A stretch of 52,526 nt of DNA from UBA11524 sp964542315 (GCA_964542315.1 CAZIUA010000008.1:1-52526); one strand, 5' to 3'. Counted from the stretch's first letter, positions 16,562 to 25,474 are shown. Notes: generated by a model not told the origin, from the sequence alone. Translations and numbers: made by a program.

Positions 16562-19504
16562 TTATTCATCCGCCACGGGCAGACCCAGCTCCTGGCGCTT
16601 GTAGTCGATCTCCGCGTTGATGTAGAGCACCTTGTCCATCAGTTCCTCGCGGGGGAAGGCCTTGTTCTCCGTCACGGAGAAGAAAGCGTTGTTGATGTTG
16701 CGCCAGGAGTAATAACCGCCCGGCACCTGCGGGATGCCCTGCACATGGGCGAACTGGTTCTTCAGCTCCTGATAGTCCCGGGTGAGCCAGGAGAGATTGC
16801 CCATGGCCTCCAGGTTGGCGGTCGGGACACGGGCGGACGCGCCCATGAGCGCCTCCATCTCGCGGCCATAGCGGGTCTGCACATCCGCACTCGTCCACCA
16901 CTTCAGGAACTCCCAGCACGCCTCGGGGGATTCGGCGTCCTTCATGATGATATCCGCCAGGCCGGAGGAGCCCGTCGCATAGCTGATCGAGCCATCCGCC
17001 TGCACCGTGCCAGGCACATGGGTGAAACCCCACAGGCCGTAGATATCCGGCGCGGAGACCTGCAGATTGTTGTACGTCGTGTAATCGGTGATGATGATGG
17101 GGCATTCGCCTGTGCGGAAGCGTTCCTCGACACTGGTGCCCTTATCCAGGCGATAGTCGGTATAGAACTCGCAGTACAGCTTGAACACCGCCACCGCGAT
17201 ATCCGAATCCAGCATGGATGCATCGCCGTTTTCGGTGTAATACCGTCCGCCGTTCTGGTACAGCAGCATCGCAAAGACCTGCTCGGAGGGCAGCATGCCG
17301 AATTCCATCTGGTTCTTGCTCAGCACGGTCATGGCGACCTTAACGTCCTCCCAGGTCTGCGGCACGTCCAGGCCGATCTCCGCCAGAATGTCCTTGCGGT
17401 AGAACATCATGGGGAAGGTCTGCGTGTCAGGCAGGGCATAGGTCGCGCCGTCAAAGGAGAAAGGCACCAGGGCGCTGGGCGCAAAGCGTTCCGCGACCTC
17501 GTCGAAGTCATCGAACTGGGTCAGGTCGAGCACTGCATTGCGCAGGCCGTAATTGACGGGCGTATCGTTGCCCGTGTACATCACGCCGCCCGCGATGCCG
17601 GTGGTGTTCGCCACCTGGATGGCAATGTCAGGTCCCTGACCGGCCAGCGTGGCGCGCAGGAGGGTGTTCATGTCCACCAGCTCCAGATTCACGCCGATGC
17701 CCGTCTGCGGGGTGAACTGCTCATCGATCAGACTCTTGATGATATTGGCCTGGTCGCGCGCGGTGCCGACCCACAGGGTGATGACGGGCTGGCCGTCCGT
17801 GCTTTCCGCCACATTGCCGACCTGGTTGTAGTCCACGATGAAGGAGTAATACACGCGCTGGAGCTCATAGCCGATGCCGCTGAGCACGTCGTCGCCCTTG
17901 ATGTCCGGCGTTTTGTCCGGCGCATGGATGAATATGCGGTCGATCTGCAGCGGCTGATCGCGCTGCTGGATGATCCAGGTGCCCAGCGCGCGCACGTTGG
18001 ACTTATAGGAGGACAGCACCTTCGCGAAGCGGTCCTGATCCTTGATCAGCTCGGTCAGCTGATCGTCCATCGTGCGCAGGACGGTCATCTGGTTGTTGTT
18101 GGTGCCTGCGGTCTTGCTCAGGCCGTCCAGGGCCTCGCGCAGCTTCTTCTGCGCCTGGATCAATTCCGCCTCCAGATCCGGCAGATAGGACGGGATCTGG
18201 TAGTCGCGGTACTGGTCCGGGGCCACGCCGGTGATGTAGAGCACCTCACGGTAGATGGCGTTGAGCTGCTGCATGCATTCCTGCACCTGACCGATGATGG
18301 CAGCCATCTCGCCCAGGTTGACCTTCATGCGGAGGGTGTGGGTGCCTTCGGTCAGGTAGAACTGATAGGCATTCCCCTGTGCGTCTTCGAGGGTCTCCAG
18401 GCGCCAGTTCTGCGAATAGGAGAAGGGGTAGCTGACCATCTCCGCAAAGGGGGTCTGGCCATCGATCTCGATGCGGCGGTTGACGTCCACACCGCGGACG
18501 AAATTCTGCTTGTCATACAGCGAAATGGCGTAATAGCCCGTTTCCGGCACGTCGAAGGTCCATTCGATCCACTGCCCGCTGTTTTTCCAGTTCGTGCCGC
18601 CGATGGTATTGTTCAGCAGCAGCTTCGGGCTGGCCGGGGACACCGCCGGGGAGGACTGATCCTGCACGGGATAGAGCATCTGGGAGGAGGTGGCCGTGGC
18701 GGCCTCGCCCTCCAGGACGATCAGCGCATCCTTGACGGGCTGTGCGCCCTGAGCATCCCAGCCGGCCTTCTGCTCGGCGTAGGGACGAACAGCATCCGTG
18801 TTGAGCAGGTCGATCTGGCGAATGAGCACCGGCTCCTTCATGGAGAGGACAGTCAGCGTGTGCTCGCCGGGCGTCAGATACAGGCTCAGCTCATCGGTGA
18901 TGTAGCCGTTGTTGTCATAGCAGAAGGAAGTGATCCACGCGCGCTCCTCCACCAGCGAAGGCTTCAGGTCATTGCCCTGATTGTCCTTCTTCCAGCCGTT
19001 TTCCGCACCGCTGGTCCAGATGCGGCTGAAGGAAATGGTGGACAGCTGATCGTAGCAGAGCTTGCCGTCGAGGAAGAAGGCGCACTGGATGTCCGTCCCC
19101 TTGCCCTCATAGGGGTAATAGGTCAGGCGCAGATCATACAGGCCTTCCTGCGCCGCATCGAAGGTGAACGCCACCAGCGCGCTCTCCTCCAGCAGCAGCG
19201 ATTCCCCCGCCATGCCCTCGTGATCCGCCAGCAGCAGCGGCACCTGTCCGCCCTCTGCGTTTTCATATCGCGCATAGGCAGCCGCATCCAGCGTCACGAC
19301 GGCATCGGGTCTGTCCGAGCCATGCTTGAGCAGGTATTCGCTGTAATCCGGGATGTCAGGATCGATGGAAAAGGTACTGACGATGTCCTGATAATCCGCC
19401 GGGGACAGCGTGTCCTCCGCCTGCGCGCCGGTGAGCAGCAGGCACACCAGGCACATCAGCGCCACCAGGCACGTTTTTTGTTGACGGCTCCATCCATTCA
19501 GCAT
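16562..19504 (-). CDS. Giant extracellular solute-binding protein with N-terminal beta-sandwich modules
   Basis: About 980 residues, twice the normal size of a sugar-binding protein. A signal peptide (KTCLVALMCLVCLLLTGAQA) is followed by about 430 residues of beta-rich, carbohydrate-binding-like modules with repeated phrases (FTFDAAQEGLYDLRLTYYPY, WTFDVPETGYYAISLYDKQ, LYLTPGEHTLTVLSM, FYLTEGTHTLRMKVNL). A helical, coiled-coil-like linker lies at about 460-545 (LEAELIQAQKKLREALDGL). The classical binding-protein domain occupies about 570-980 (TLWVGTARDQANIIKSLI, MFYRKDILAEIGLDVPQTWE, SPEACWEFLKWWTSADVQ). The N-terminal modules probably bind polymer and hand oligosaccharides to the C-terminal domain; this is inference. 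Start choice: ATG 19504 has GGAG 9 nt upstream. Starts at 19519 and 19594 are also possible, but the last would overlap the mannanase gene. Homologue: 47722-50559. Confidence 0.85.
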   Translation of the reverse strand: MLNGWSRQQKTCLVALMCLVCLLLTGAQAEDTLSPADYQDIVSTFSIDPDIPDYSEYLLKHGSDRPDAVVTLDAAAYARYENAEGGQVPLLLADHEGMAGESLLLEESALVAFTFDAAQEGLYDLRLTYYPYEGKGTDIQCAFFLDGKLCYDQLSTISFSRIWTSGAENGWKKDNQGNDLKPSLVEERAWITSFCYDNNGYITDELSLYLTPGEHTLTVLSMKEPVLIRQIDLLNTDAVRPYAEQKAGWDAQGAQPVKDALIVLEGEAATATSSQMLYPVQDQSSPAVSPASPKLLLNNTIGGTNWKNSGQWIEWTFDVPETGYYAISLYDKQNFVRGVDVNRRIEIDGQTPFAEMVSYPFSYSQNWRLETLEDAQGNAYQFYLTEGTHTLRMKVNLGEMAAIIGQVQECMQQLNAIYREVLYITGVAPDQYRDYQIPSYLPDLEAELIQAQKKLREALDGLSKTAGTNNNQMTVLRTMDDQLTELIKDQDRFAKVLSSYKSNVRALGTWIIQQRDQPLQIDRIFIHAPDKTPDIKGDDVLSGIGYELQRVYYSFIVDYNQVGNVAESTDGQPVITLWVGTARDQANIIKSLIDEQFTPQTGIGVNLELVDMNTLLRATLAGQGPDIAIQVANTTGIAGGVMYTGNDTPVNYGLRNAVLDLTQFDDFDEVAERFAPSALVPFSFDGATYALPDTQTFPMMFYRKDILAEIGLDVPQTWEDVKVAMTVLSKNQMEFGMLPSEQVFAMLLYQNGGRYYTENGDASMLDSDIAVAVFKLYCEFYTDYRLDKGTSVEERFRTGECPIIITDYTTYNNLQVSAPDIYGLWGFTHVPGTVQADGSISYATGSSGLADIIMKDAESPEACWEFLKWWTSADVQTRYGREMEALMGASARVPTANLEAMGNLSWLTRDYQELKNQFAHVQGIPQVPGGYYSWRNINNAFFSVTENKAFPREELMDKVLYINAEIDYKRQELGLPVADE

Positions 19505-19526
19505 GTTCTCAGACTCCATTCCAGCT

Positions 19527-21020
19527 TCATTCTTCCTCTGGCAGCGGGTATGTCTTGAGGTCGGGCAATTCGCTCCGGGTGATGGTCTTTTCATGGCTGT
19601 AGACCTTCTGGAGCATCGCCAGCTCCGTGTGCTTCTCGCTCACCTTGTTCAGGTTGGAGGACACGGTGACGAATTCTCCGCCCCAGGTGGCGTAGAAGCC
19701 CCAGATGGCCTGATCGCGCTGCATCAGATCCGGATCGGGGATGCTCCCGTTCTCCGACAGCACGATGAGCTTGCGCTCTTGGGAGTAGGTCAGCAACTCC
19801 ATAAACTTCGCGGCCTGGGAGGTATACACCCTTTCGCCCGCGTAGATGTCCTCGCCGATGATATCCACATATTCATCGCCCGGATACCAGTCGCGATCCT
19901 GACCATTCCAGACCCAGATGAGGTTGTTCAGGCCGTGGACATTGGTGAAACGGTCGTACATCAGGGTGTAGAGCTTCTTATAGGCCTCCGCGCCGGATGC
20001 GCCCCACCAGAACCAGCCGCCGCTGGCCTCATGCAGGGGGCGCCACAGCACGGGCACATCCGCATCCTGCAGCACCTTCAGCTGGGCGGCAATGGCATCC
20101 ATGTCATCCAGCAGCAGCTGATAGCCTTCGGGATCCTGGCCGTTCATGATCTTCGCCAGGTTGATGTTGGTCTGCTCGGTATAGAAGCCGGAATACCACA
20201 CGCCATTGGGCTTGAGGTACTTCGAGGGGGCATTCCAGTGCCAGCAGAAGGTGACGATGCCGCCCTTATCCACATAGGTGATGGCCTTTTCCACAGCGGT
20301 GCCCTTGGAGCCGCGCTCCACACGGGAGGGCGAGTAATCCATCATGTCCAGGCCGAGGATGGCGGGGTATTCGCCCGTGGCCTTGAAAATCGCTGCATTT
20401 TCGTTGCCGTACATGCCGCGGTCGCAGTATTGGCCGGTCAGCGTCACCTTGCCATAGCAGTCACACAGGTAATGCATCAGGCGGCGGGTGCTCTCAGTGG
20501 CATTGGGGTTGATGAGCTCGGGGAACACATCATACACATCGTCCGGGATCTGCGCCGACGGCACCACGGAGATGGTGTCGATCTTCACCCAGCCCCAGGA
20601 CTTCACCACCGCGATCTCATGGATGCCGGCGTCCATATACACTCTCTGGAGGGTGCCGTCATTCCACGCGGAACGCTCGGTGGTGACGACGCCCACGCGC
20701 TCGCCATCCACCTCGATGTAATTCTCCTTATAGCCGCCCTCGGAGGACTGACGGACGATCACATCATAGAAGCCGGCCGTCGGGACGCTGAGCGTCACCT
20801 TCACGCCGGAGCCCTCAGCGGTCATGTTGCCAACGCAGCCTGCACCGTTGTAGGTCATGGTCTTCGTGCCGCCCAGCAGCACGCCCGATTCCGCCTGCAC
20901 AGTGATCTTCATCCCTGTATTTCCTTCCGCAAACGCCATGTTCGCCCCATTGAGCATCAGGCAGGCCGCCGCCAGCGAAAGCGCGCGTCGGCAAAAGCGT
21001 GTCATGCATCCTTGTTTCAT
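19527..21020 (-). CDS. Secreted GH26 endo-beta-1,4-mannanase with CBM35-like module
   Basis: About 497 residues. The signal peptide is RRALSLAAACLMLNGANMAFA. A CBM35-like module at about 30-160 opens with ITVQAESGVLLGGTKTM and contains SVPTAGFYDVIVRQS. The GH26 catalytic domain at about 175-480 shows the acid/base glutamate in LWRPLHEASGGWFWWG (near residue 329) and the nucleophile in IVLSENGSIP (near 422). GH26 enzymes cut internal beta-1,4-mannosyl bonds of mannan, glucomannan or galactomannan. It acts outside the cell and should feed the importers downstream. The open frame extends to 21203, overlapping the other GH26 gene, but only the ATG at 21020 (or 21005) puts the signal peptide at the N-terminus. 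Confidence 0.92.
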   Translation of the reverse strand: MKQGCMTRFCRRALSLAAACLMLNGANMAFAEGNTGMKITVQAESGVLLGGTKTMTYNGAGCVGNMTAEGSGVKVTLSVPTAGFYDVIVRQSSEGGYKENYIEVDGERVGVVTTERSAWNDGTLQRVYMDAGIHEIAVVKSWGWVKIDTISVVPSAQIPDDVYDVFPELINPNATESTRRLMHYLCDCYGKVTLTGQYCDRGMYGNENAAIFKATGEYPAILGLDMMDYSPSRVERGSKGTAVEKAITYVDKGGIVTFCWHWNAPSKYLKPNGVWYSGFYTEQTNINLAKIMNGQDPEGYQLLLDDMDAIAAQLKVLQDADVPVLWRPLHEASGGWFWWGASGAEAYKKLYTLMYDRFTNVHGLNNLIWVWNGQDRDWYPGDEYVDIIGEDIYAGERVYTSQAAKFMELLTYSQERKLIVLSENGSIPDPDLMQRDQAIWGFYATWGGEFVTVSSNLNKVSEKHTELAMLQKVYSHEKTITRSELPDLKTYPLPEEE

Positions 21021-21073
21021 GTCGATCTGTCCGTCCTTTCCATTCACAAGCAAGGTGAGGAAGGCCGCCGCGC

Positions 21074-22033
21074 TCAGTAAAGCTCCGGCAGGCGATCCTT
21101 CGTGACGGCCCACGGGTGATGGTAGATCTCCCGCAGCGCGTCGTAGGTCGTGAAGTCCTCCGTCGTGCAGAATTCGCCGCACCAGGTCATGTAGCTGACC
21201 CATTCGGCCTTTTCCTGCGCCAGCGCGGCCATGGACGGCAGCGTGCCGATCTCGCCGATGAGGGCGATCTTATCCGGATTCGTGTTGCGCTTCAGCTCCG
21301 CCAGTTCATCCATATGGGCGGTATGCTCATGGGCCGGAGGATACATATCGCGGGACACGATGTCCACCACGTCATCCCCGGGATAGCAGGCCGCCACGGG
21401 GGAATTCCACACCCAGATGAGGTTGTTGAGGTGATGGATGTTCGTATACCGGTCGTACATCAGCCGGTAGAGGCCCTTGACGGTCTCCGCGCCGGGCTTG
21501 CCCCACCAGAACCAATTGCCGTCGCCCTCATGGAAGGGCCGCCACAGGATGGGGATGCCCGCGTCGCAGAAGGGACGCAGCAGCGCGGCCATCATGTCCA
21601 TGTCCAGCAGGAGCGCACGGTTTTCCGCCGTGCCGGGGATGAGCGCCTTTGTCGCGTCGAAATCCGTGTTGTCCACAAAGAAGGACTTGCCGTGGCCGCC
21701 CATGGGCGAGAACCAGTGCCAGGTGAAGGTGACGATGCCCTTCTGCGCCGCCCAGTCCCACGCCTGGCGGAGCGTGCCGTAATTGCCCTCGACCTCCGCC
21801 ATGCACTCCTCGTCCGTATCCAGGTAGTTGATATTGGGCGAATAGGACAGCAGCTCAAAACCCAGCAGCGCGGGCGTTTTTCCCGTCACCTGCTGGATAT
21901 GATGCAATTCTTCCATCCCGCGGGTCTTGGTGTGCTGACCGGTCAGGATGCCCTTTCCGGACAATCCGCCCAGGTATTCCATCATCCGGTGGACACAGGG
22001 CAGGGCGTTGGGGGTGCACGGCTTCGTATTCAT
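21074..22033 (-). CDS. Cytoplasmic GH26 beta-mannanase/mannosidase
   Basis: A 319-residue GH26 catalytic domain with no signal peptide and no extra module. Acid/base Glu lies in LWRPFHEGDGNWFWWG (near residue 167) and the nucleophile in LIGEIGTLP (near 260). The aromatic subsite motif FTWHWFSPMGG is also conserved. Lack of export signals suggests that it trims imported manno-oligosaccharides. Start ATG 22033 has AAAGGAG 8 nt upstream; the frame stays open to 22210 but the upstream part contains the promoter. It is the first gene of the locus A transcript, read from the strong promoter at 22131-22159, with TGCACGA repeats in its leader. Confidence 0.92.
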   Translation of the reverse strand: MNTKPCTPNALPCVHRMMEYLGGLSGKGILTGQHTKTRGMEELHHIQQVTGKTPALLGFELLSYSPNINYLDTDEECMAEVEGNYGTLRQAWDWAAQKGIVTFTWHWFSPMGGHGKSFFVDNTDFDATKALIPGTAENRALLLDMDMMAALLRPFCDAGIPILWRPFHEGDGNWFWWGKPGAETVKGLYRLMYDRYTNIHHLNNLIWVWNSPVAACYPGDDVVDIVSRDMYPPAHEHTAHMDELAELKRNTNPDKIALIGEIGTLPSMAALAQEKAEWVSYMTWCGEFCTTEDFTTYDALREIYHHPWAVTKDRLPELY

Positions 22034-22079
22034 CAGACATACTCCTTTGCCGATATGTTGGTCGCATTGTACATCAAAA

Positions 22080-22095
22080 TGCACGATTTGCACGA
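22080..22095 (-). promoter_or_regulatory. Candidate LacI-family operator repeats in the locus A leader
   Basis: Two direct TGCACGA heptamers (22080-22086 and 22089-22095) lie about 30-45 nt downstream of the predicted transcription start. A related TGCACAA (22123-22129) sits at the start point. The same heptamer in reverse orientation is repeated on the other side of the lacI-type gene. The position fits roadblock repression. Confidence 0.5.
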
Positions 22096-22130
22096 TTGTT
22101 TGCATGTTATTTTCGCTTTCTATGCACAAT

Positions 22131-22159
22131 AGTTTATTGCTTTTTGGCATCTTTGTCAA
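22131..22159 (-). promoter_or_regulatory. Sigma-A promoter of locus A
   Basis: A consensus -35 TTGACA (22159-22154), a 17-bp spacer and -10 TAAACT (22136-22131) on the minus strand, upstream of the first GH26 gene. The predicted start is near 22124, giving a leader of about 90 nt. Confidence 0.85.
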
Positions 22160-22181
22160 TCCCTTATCAAACTTTTTATAC

Positions 22182-22220
22182 AAAAAAGGCAGAGGACATA
22201 CAATCCGCATGCCTCTGCCT
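22182..22220 (-). terminator. Rho-independent terminator of the lacI-type gene
   Basis: A 9-bp stem AGGCAGAGG / CCTCTGCCT followed on the minus strand by TTTTTT. It sits 18 nt past the regulator stop and insulates it from the locus A promoter. Confidence 0.85.
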
Positions 22221-22237
22221 GTCTCATTGATTCGATT

Positions 22238-23266
22238 TTACACGTTGGAGGATTCCCGGAAGACCGGACTGGTACCGATGATGACGGTCTCGCGGTGCAT
22301 TTGGGGATTCCCGATCCGCCAGAGCAGCTGCTGGGCAATGCGCGCGCCGATGCGTCTGCTGCTGGTATTCACGGAGGTCAAGTGGGGCTCGATGATGGTG
22401 CATTCGCGCTTGTTGTCAAAGCCTGTGACGGCCACCTGCTGCGGGATCGCAACGCCGCGCTTCTTCAGGTATTGCATGACGTCCAGGGCGATGTGGTCGT
22501 TGGCGCAGACGAATGCATCGGGCAGCTCGCCCATGGCATTGAGCCGGTTTTCCAGCAATTCACGGTTGTAGAAGCGATCTTCGTCCTGGATCAGGCAATA
22601 CCGCTCCTCCACCGGCAGATCCGCCTCATGCATCGCGCGCTGATAGCCGTGATACCGGTCGCGCAGGGACTGGCAATGGTGGATATCGCCAACGAAGCTG
22701 ATGCGCTTGCAGCCGCGGCCGATCAGGTCCTTCGTGATGCTGAACACGGCCTCCTCGCCCTCGGGGAAGATCACGTCGAACCTCACCTGGTTCGGCACCG
22801 GCGGCATGTCGAAGGACACGATGGGCAGCCCGCGCTGATCCAGCAGGCTGTAGTAGGCCTCCGGGAAGATGGTCAGGCAGATCACGCCGTCCAGCTTCTC
22901 ATTGACCATCGCTTCCGGCAGGCGATTCGCCTGGATCTCCTCCGCCGTGGTCAGCATGAGCATGCAGGTGCCCTTGATCTGGCGGAACTGCTCCGTGATG
23001 CCCCAGATGATGCCGCGCCAGAAATCATCCTCCGCGAAATCCGTCATCAGGATGGCATAGCGCTTGCTGCCGGATTCCTGCCGCTTGCTGCGCATCAACT
23101 CCAGCAGGGCAGGCTCCACCTTGCTGAAGCCCATATCCATCGCCATCTGCGCGATGCGGATACGGGTGCTCTCCATCACCGCCGGATCGTTCTTCAGCGC
23201 CTTGCTGATGGTGTTGCGCGACATGCCCAGCTCCCGGGCGACATCCTGGATCAATACCTTGGCCAT
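22238..23266 (-). CDS. LacI-family transcriptional regulator
   Basis: About 342 residues. The N-terminal LacI helix-turn-helix with hinge is clear (VLIQDVARELGMSRNTISKA, then STRIRIAQMAMDMGFSK). The rest is the periplasmic-binding-protein-like sensor domain, with VICLTIFPEAYYSLL, GCKRISFVGDIHHC, PDAFVCANDHIALDVMQYL and VAVTGFDNKREC. Members bind palindromic operators and release them, or more rarely bind them, on sensing a sugar. ATG 23266 has GGAG 6 nt upstream and is preferred over the ATG at 23278. It is transcribed alone, between locus A and the rightward operon, with repeated TCGTGCA/TGCACGA sites on both sides. It probably controls both operons and itself. The inducer may be a manno-oligosaccharide, as inferred from its neighbours. 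Confidence 0.93.
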   Translation of the reverse strand: MAKVLIQDVARELGMSRNTISKALKNDPAVMESTRIRIAQMAMDMGFSKVEPALLELMRSKRQESGSKRYAILMTDFAEDDFWRGIIWGITEQFRQIKGTCMLMLTTAEEIQANRLPEAMVNEKLDGVICLTIFPEAYYSLLDQRGLPIVSFDMPPVPNQVRFDVIFPEGEEAVFSITKDLIGRGCKRISFVGDIHHCQSLRDRYHGYQRAMHEADLPVEERYCLIQDEDRFYNRELLENRLNAMGELPDAFVCANDHIALDVMQYLKKRGVAIPQQVAVTGFDNKRECTIIEPHLTSVNTSSRRIGARIAQQLLWRIGNPQMHRETVIIGTSPVFRESSNV

Positions 23267-23296
23267 AATCTGCTCCATTTCCGCGTATTCATCCCT

Positions 23297-23325
23297 ATCA
23301 TATCACACCTCCCCGAGCATGACAA
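23297..23325 (-). promoter_or_regulatory. Promoter of the lacI-type gene
   Basis: Minus-strand TTGTCA (23325-23320), 17-bp spacer, TATGAT (23302-23297). The predicted start is near 23290. Operator-like repeats begin about 20 bp upstream. Confidence 0.75.
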
Positions 23326-23343
23326 GCACATTTTGCACAAAAT

Positions 23344-23424
23344 GTACGATTCGTGCAAATCTTCCGCATGCATTCGTGCATTACATGCACGCTATTCAAT
23401 GCATCTTTTCGCTTTTTTCGTGCA
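23344..23424 (+). promoter_or_regulatory. Cluster of candidate LacI-family operators
   Basis: Three TCGTGCA heptamers at 23351-23357, 23374-23380 and 23418-23424. The first forms a near-perfect odd palindrome TGTACGATTCGTGCA (23344-23357 and flanks). Spacings of 23 and 44 bp are close to two and four helical turns, so dimers would bind one face of the DNA. The cluster lies upstream of the -35 box of the rightward operon. Confidence 0.55.
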
Positions 23425-23440
23425 TTCTTTCGCGATCTGA

Positions 23441-23469
23441 TTGACAAATTCCCCCGCGTTTGATATGCT
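23441..23469 (+). promoter_or_regulatory. Sigma-A promoter of the rightward beta-helix/GH92/GH43 operon
   Basis: TTGACA (23441-23446), 17-bp spacer, TATGCT (23464-23469). The predicted start is near 23476, about 43 nt before the ATG at 23519. Confidence 0.8.
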
Positions 23470-23518
23470 GATAACAACTGACCCGATCCAACAGCATACA
23501 AAAAAAGGAGCGTTCGTG

Positions 23519-25459
23519 ATGATCCACACTTATTATGTCTCCCCCGCCGGCAGCGATCAGGCCGCCGGCACGCTGGAAGCGCCCTTCCGGACGATCAGTC
23601 ACGCCGCAGCTATCGCGCTCCCCGGCGACACAGTGCGCGTGCGCGAGGGCGAATACCGCGAATGGGTCGATCCGCGCGAGGGCGGACTGAGCAATGCCCA
23701 GCGCATCACCTATGAAGCCATGCCCGGCGAGCATGTCGTCATCAAGGGCAGCGAGGTCGTCAAGGGCTGGACGCCCGTCGAGGGGCATGTCTGGCGCGCG
23801 GAAGTGGACAACGCGATCTTCGGCGGCTGGAATCCCTTTGAAAAGGCCGTCGAGGGCGACTGGCTCATGTCGCCGCGGGAAGATCCCGTCCACCTGGGCG
23901 ATGTGTACCTGAACGGCAAGTCCATGTACGAGGCGCGTTCCGTGGCGGAGGTTTGCAAGGCCGAGATGCGCTATTCCGGACATCAGGTACCGGGCCGCAT
24001 CGAGCGCGAGCCCGTTCGCGATCCGCAGGACAGCATCTACCAGTGGTACGCCGAGGTCGGCAGCACTTCCACCATCCTCTACGCCAATTTCCAGGGCGCT
24101 GACCCCAATACCGAGCTGGTGGAGATCAACGTCCGCCCCTGCTGCTTCTATCCCCGCCAGACGGGGCGGAATTACATCACCGTGCGCGGCTTTGAAATGT
24201 GCCAGGCCGCCTGCCCCTTCACCCCGCCGACCTCCGACCAGATTGGCATGCTGGGCGTGAACTGGGCCAAGGGCTGGCTGATCGAGGACAACCACCTGCA
24301 TGACGCGAAATGCTCCGCCATCAGCCTGGGCAAGGAAGCCTCCACCGGCCACAACCTGTACAGCCGCTTCGACCGCAAGCCCGGCTACCAGTATCAGATG
24401 GAGGCCGTTTTCCTGGGGCTGCAGGCCGGATGGTGCCGCGAGAAGATCGGCAGCCACATCGTCCGCAACAACCACATTCACGATTGCGGCCAGAACGGCG
24501 TGGTCGGCCACATGGGCGCGGTCTTCTCCGTGATCGAGCACAACCACATCTACCACATCGGCACCAAGCGCGAGTTCTTCGGCTATGAGATCGGCGGCAT
24601 CAAGCTGCACGCGGCGGTGGATACCATCATCCGCAACAACTACATCCATCACTGCGAGATGGGGCTCTGGCTGGACTGGGAGGCACAGGGCACGCGCGTG
24701 ACCCGCAATGTCTTCCACGACAACGACCGCGACCTGATGATCGAAGTCACCCATGGCCCTTGCCTGGTGGACAACAACATCCTTGCCTCCCCCTATGCGT
24801 TCGAGAATTCCGCACAGGGCTCCGCGCTGGTGCATAACCTCATCCGCGGCTATGTAAAGCTCGATGCCGTGCTCACCCGCGCGACCCCCTATCATTTCCC
24901 CCACACCACCGCTGTGGCCGGCTGCGCCGTGGTCTATTCCGGCGACGACCGCATGTACAACAACATCTACACCGGCGAATTCGTCTCCAGCGAGCCGCCG
25001 GTCAAGACCGTGGGCAATGCCGGCTATGACGCCTACACCACGCCGGAGGAATACCCCGAGCGTCTGCGCGCAGAGGGCAATACCGACGAGCAGAAGTTCT
25101 ACCGCGTGCCGCAGCCGGTCTGGGCGGACGGCAATGTCTACGCCGGTGAGGCCCGGCCCTTCCGCGGCGAAAAGGCCCATCTGCAGGCGGAGGCCATCCC
25201 TGTCAGCATCCGGCAGGAAGGCGATCGCTGCGTGCTGGAGGCGGACATCCCCGAATGCGTCGCAGCGTGGCATTGCACGCCCGTGACCACCGAACGTCTG
25301 GGCAGCCCCCGCATCACCGAGGAAGCCTACGAGAACCCGGATGGCTCCGATGTGGACTTCACGCCCGACCTGCTGGGCCATGCACGCGGCGACATCCTTC
25401 CCGGCCCGCTGGCAAACCTCGACGCAGGCCACCAGCGCATCATCGTTTGGGAAAAGTGA
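23519..25459 (+). CDS. Cytoplasmic right-handed parallel beta-helix protein, probable glycan-active enzyme
   Basis: A 646-residue protein. The start TYYVSPAGSDQAAGTLEAPF is the DUF1565-like cap seen in many beta-helix carbohydrate-active proteins. The body is a long beta-helix with repeated Asn/His-rich rungs (IVRNNHIHDCGQNGV, IEHNHIYHIGT, IIRNNYIHHCEMGLWLDWEA, VTRNVFHDNDRDLMIE). A tail of about 110 residues follows. Related architectures include GH141-type glycosidases and several polysaccharide lyases. I cannot decide between them from motifs. No signal peptide, so the substrate should be an imported oligosaccharide. The open frame reaches back to a TTG at 23441 inside the promoter, but ATG 23519 with AAAAAAGGAG 8 nt upstream is the true start. 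First gene of an operon with a GH92 alpha-mannosidase 15 nt downstream. Confidence 0.8.
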   Translation: MIHTYYVSPAGSDQAAGTLEAPFRTISHAAAIALPGDTVRVREGEYREWVDPREGGLSNAQRITYEAMPGEHVVIKGSEVVKGWTPVEGHVWRAEVDNAIFGGWNPFEKAVEGDWLMSPREDPVHLGDVYLNGKSMYEARSVAEVCKAEMRYSGHQVPGRIEREPVRDPQDSIYQWYAEVGSTSTILYANFQGADPNTELVEINVRPCCFYPRQTGRNYITVRGFEMCQAACPFTPPTSDQIGMLGVNWAKGWLIEDNHLHDAKCSAISLGKEASTGHNLYSRFDRKPGYQYQMEAVFLGLQAGWCREKIGSHIVRNNHIHDCGQNGVVGHMGAVFSVIEHNHIYHIGTKREFFGYEIGGIKLHAAVDTIIRNNYIHHCEMGLWLDWEAQGTRVTRNVFHDNDRDLMIEVTHGPCLVDNNILASPYAFENSAQGSALVHNLIRGYVKLDAVLTRATPYHFPHTTAVAGCAVVYSGDDRMYNNIYTGEFVSSEPPVKTVGNAGYDAYTTPEEYPERLRAEGNTDEQKFYRVPQPVWADGNVYAGEARPFRGEKAHLQAEAIPVSIRQEGDRCVLEADIPECVAAWHCTPVTTERLGSPRITEEAYENPDGSDVDFTPDLLGHARGDILPGPLANLDAGHQRIIVWEK

Positions 25460-25474
25460 CCGAAAGGGACGCAT

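Noticed and set aside
16478..19558. A plus-strand open frame of 1026 codons
   Set aside because: Antisense shadow of the giant solute-binding protein, with no signal, family motif or ribosome binding site.
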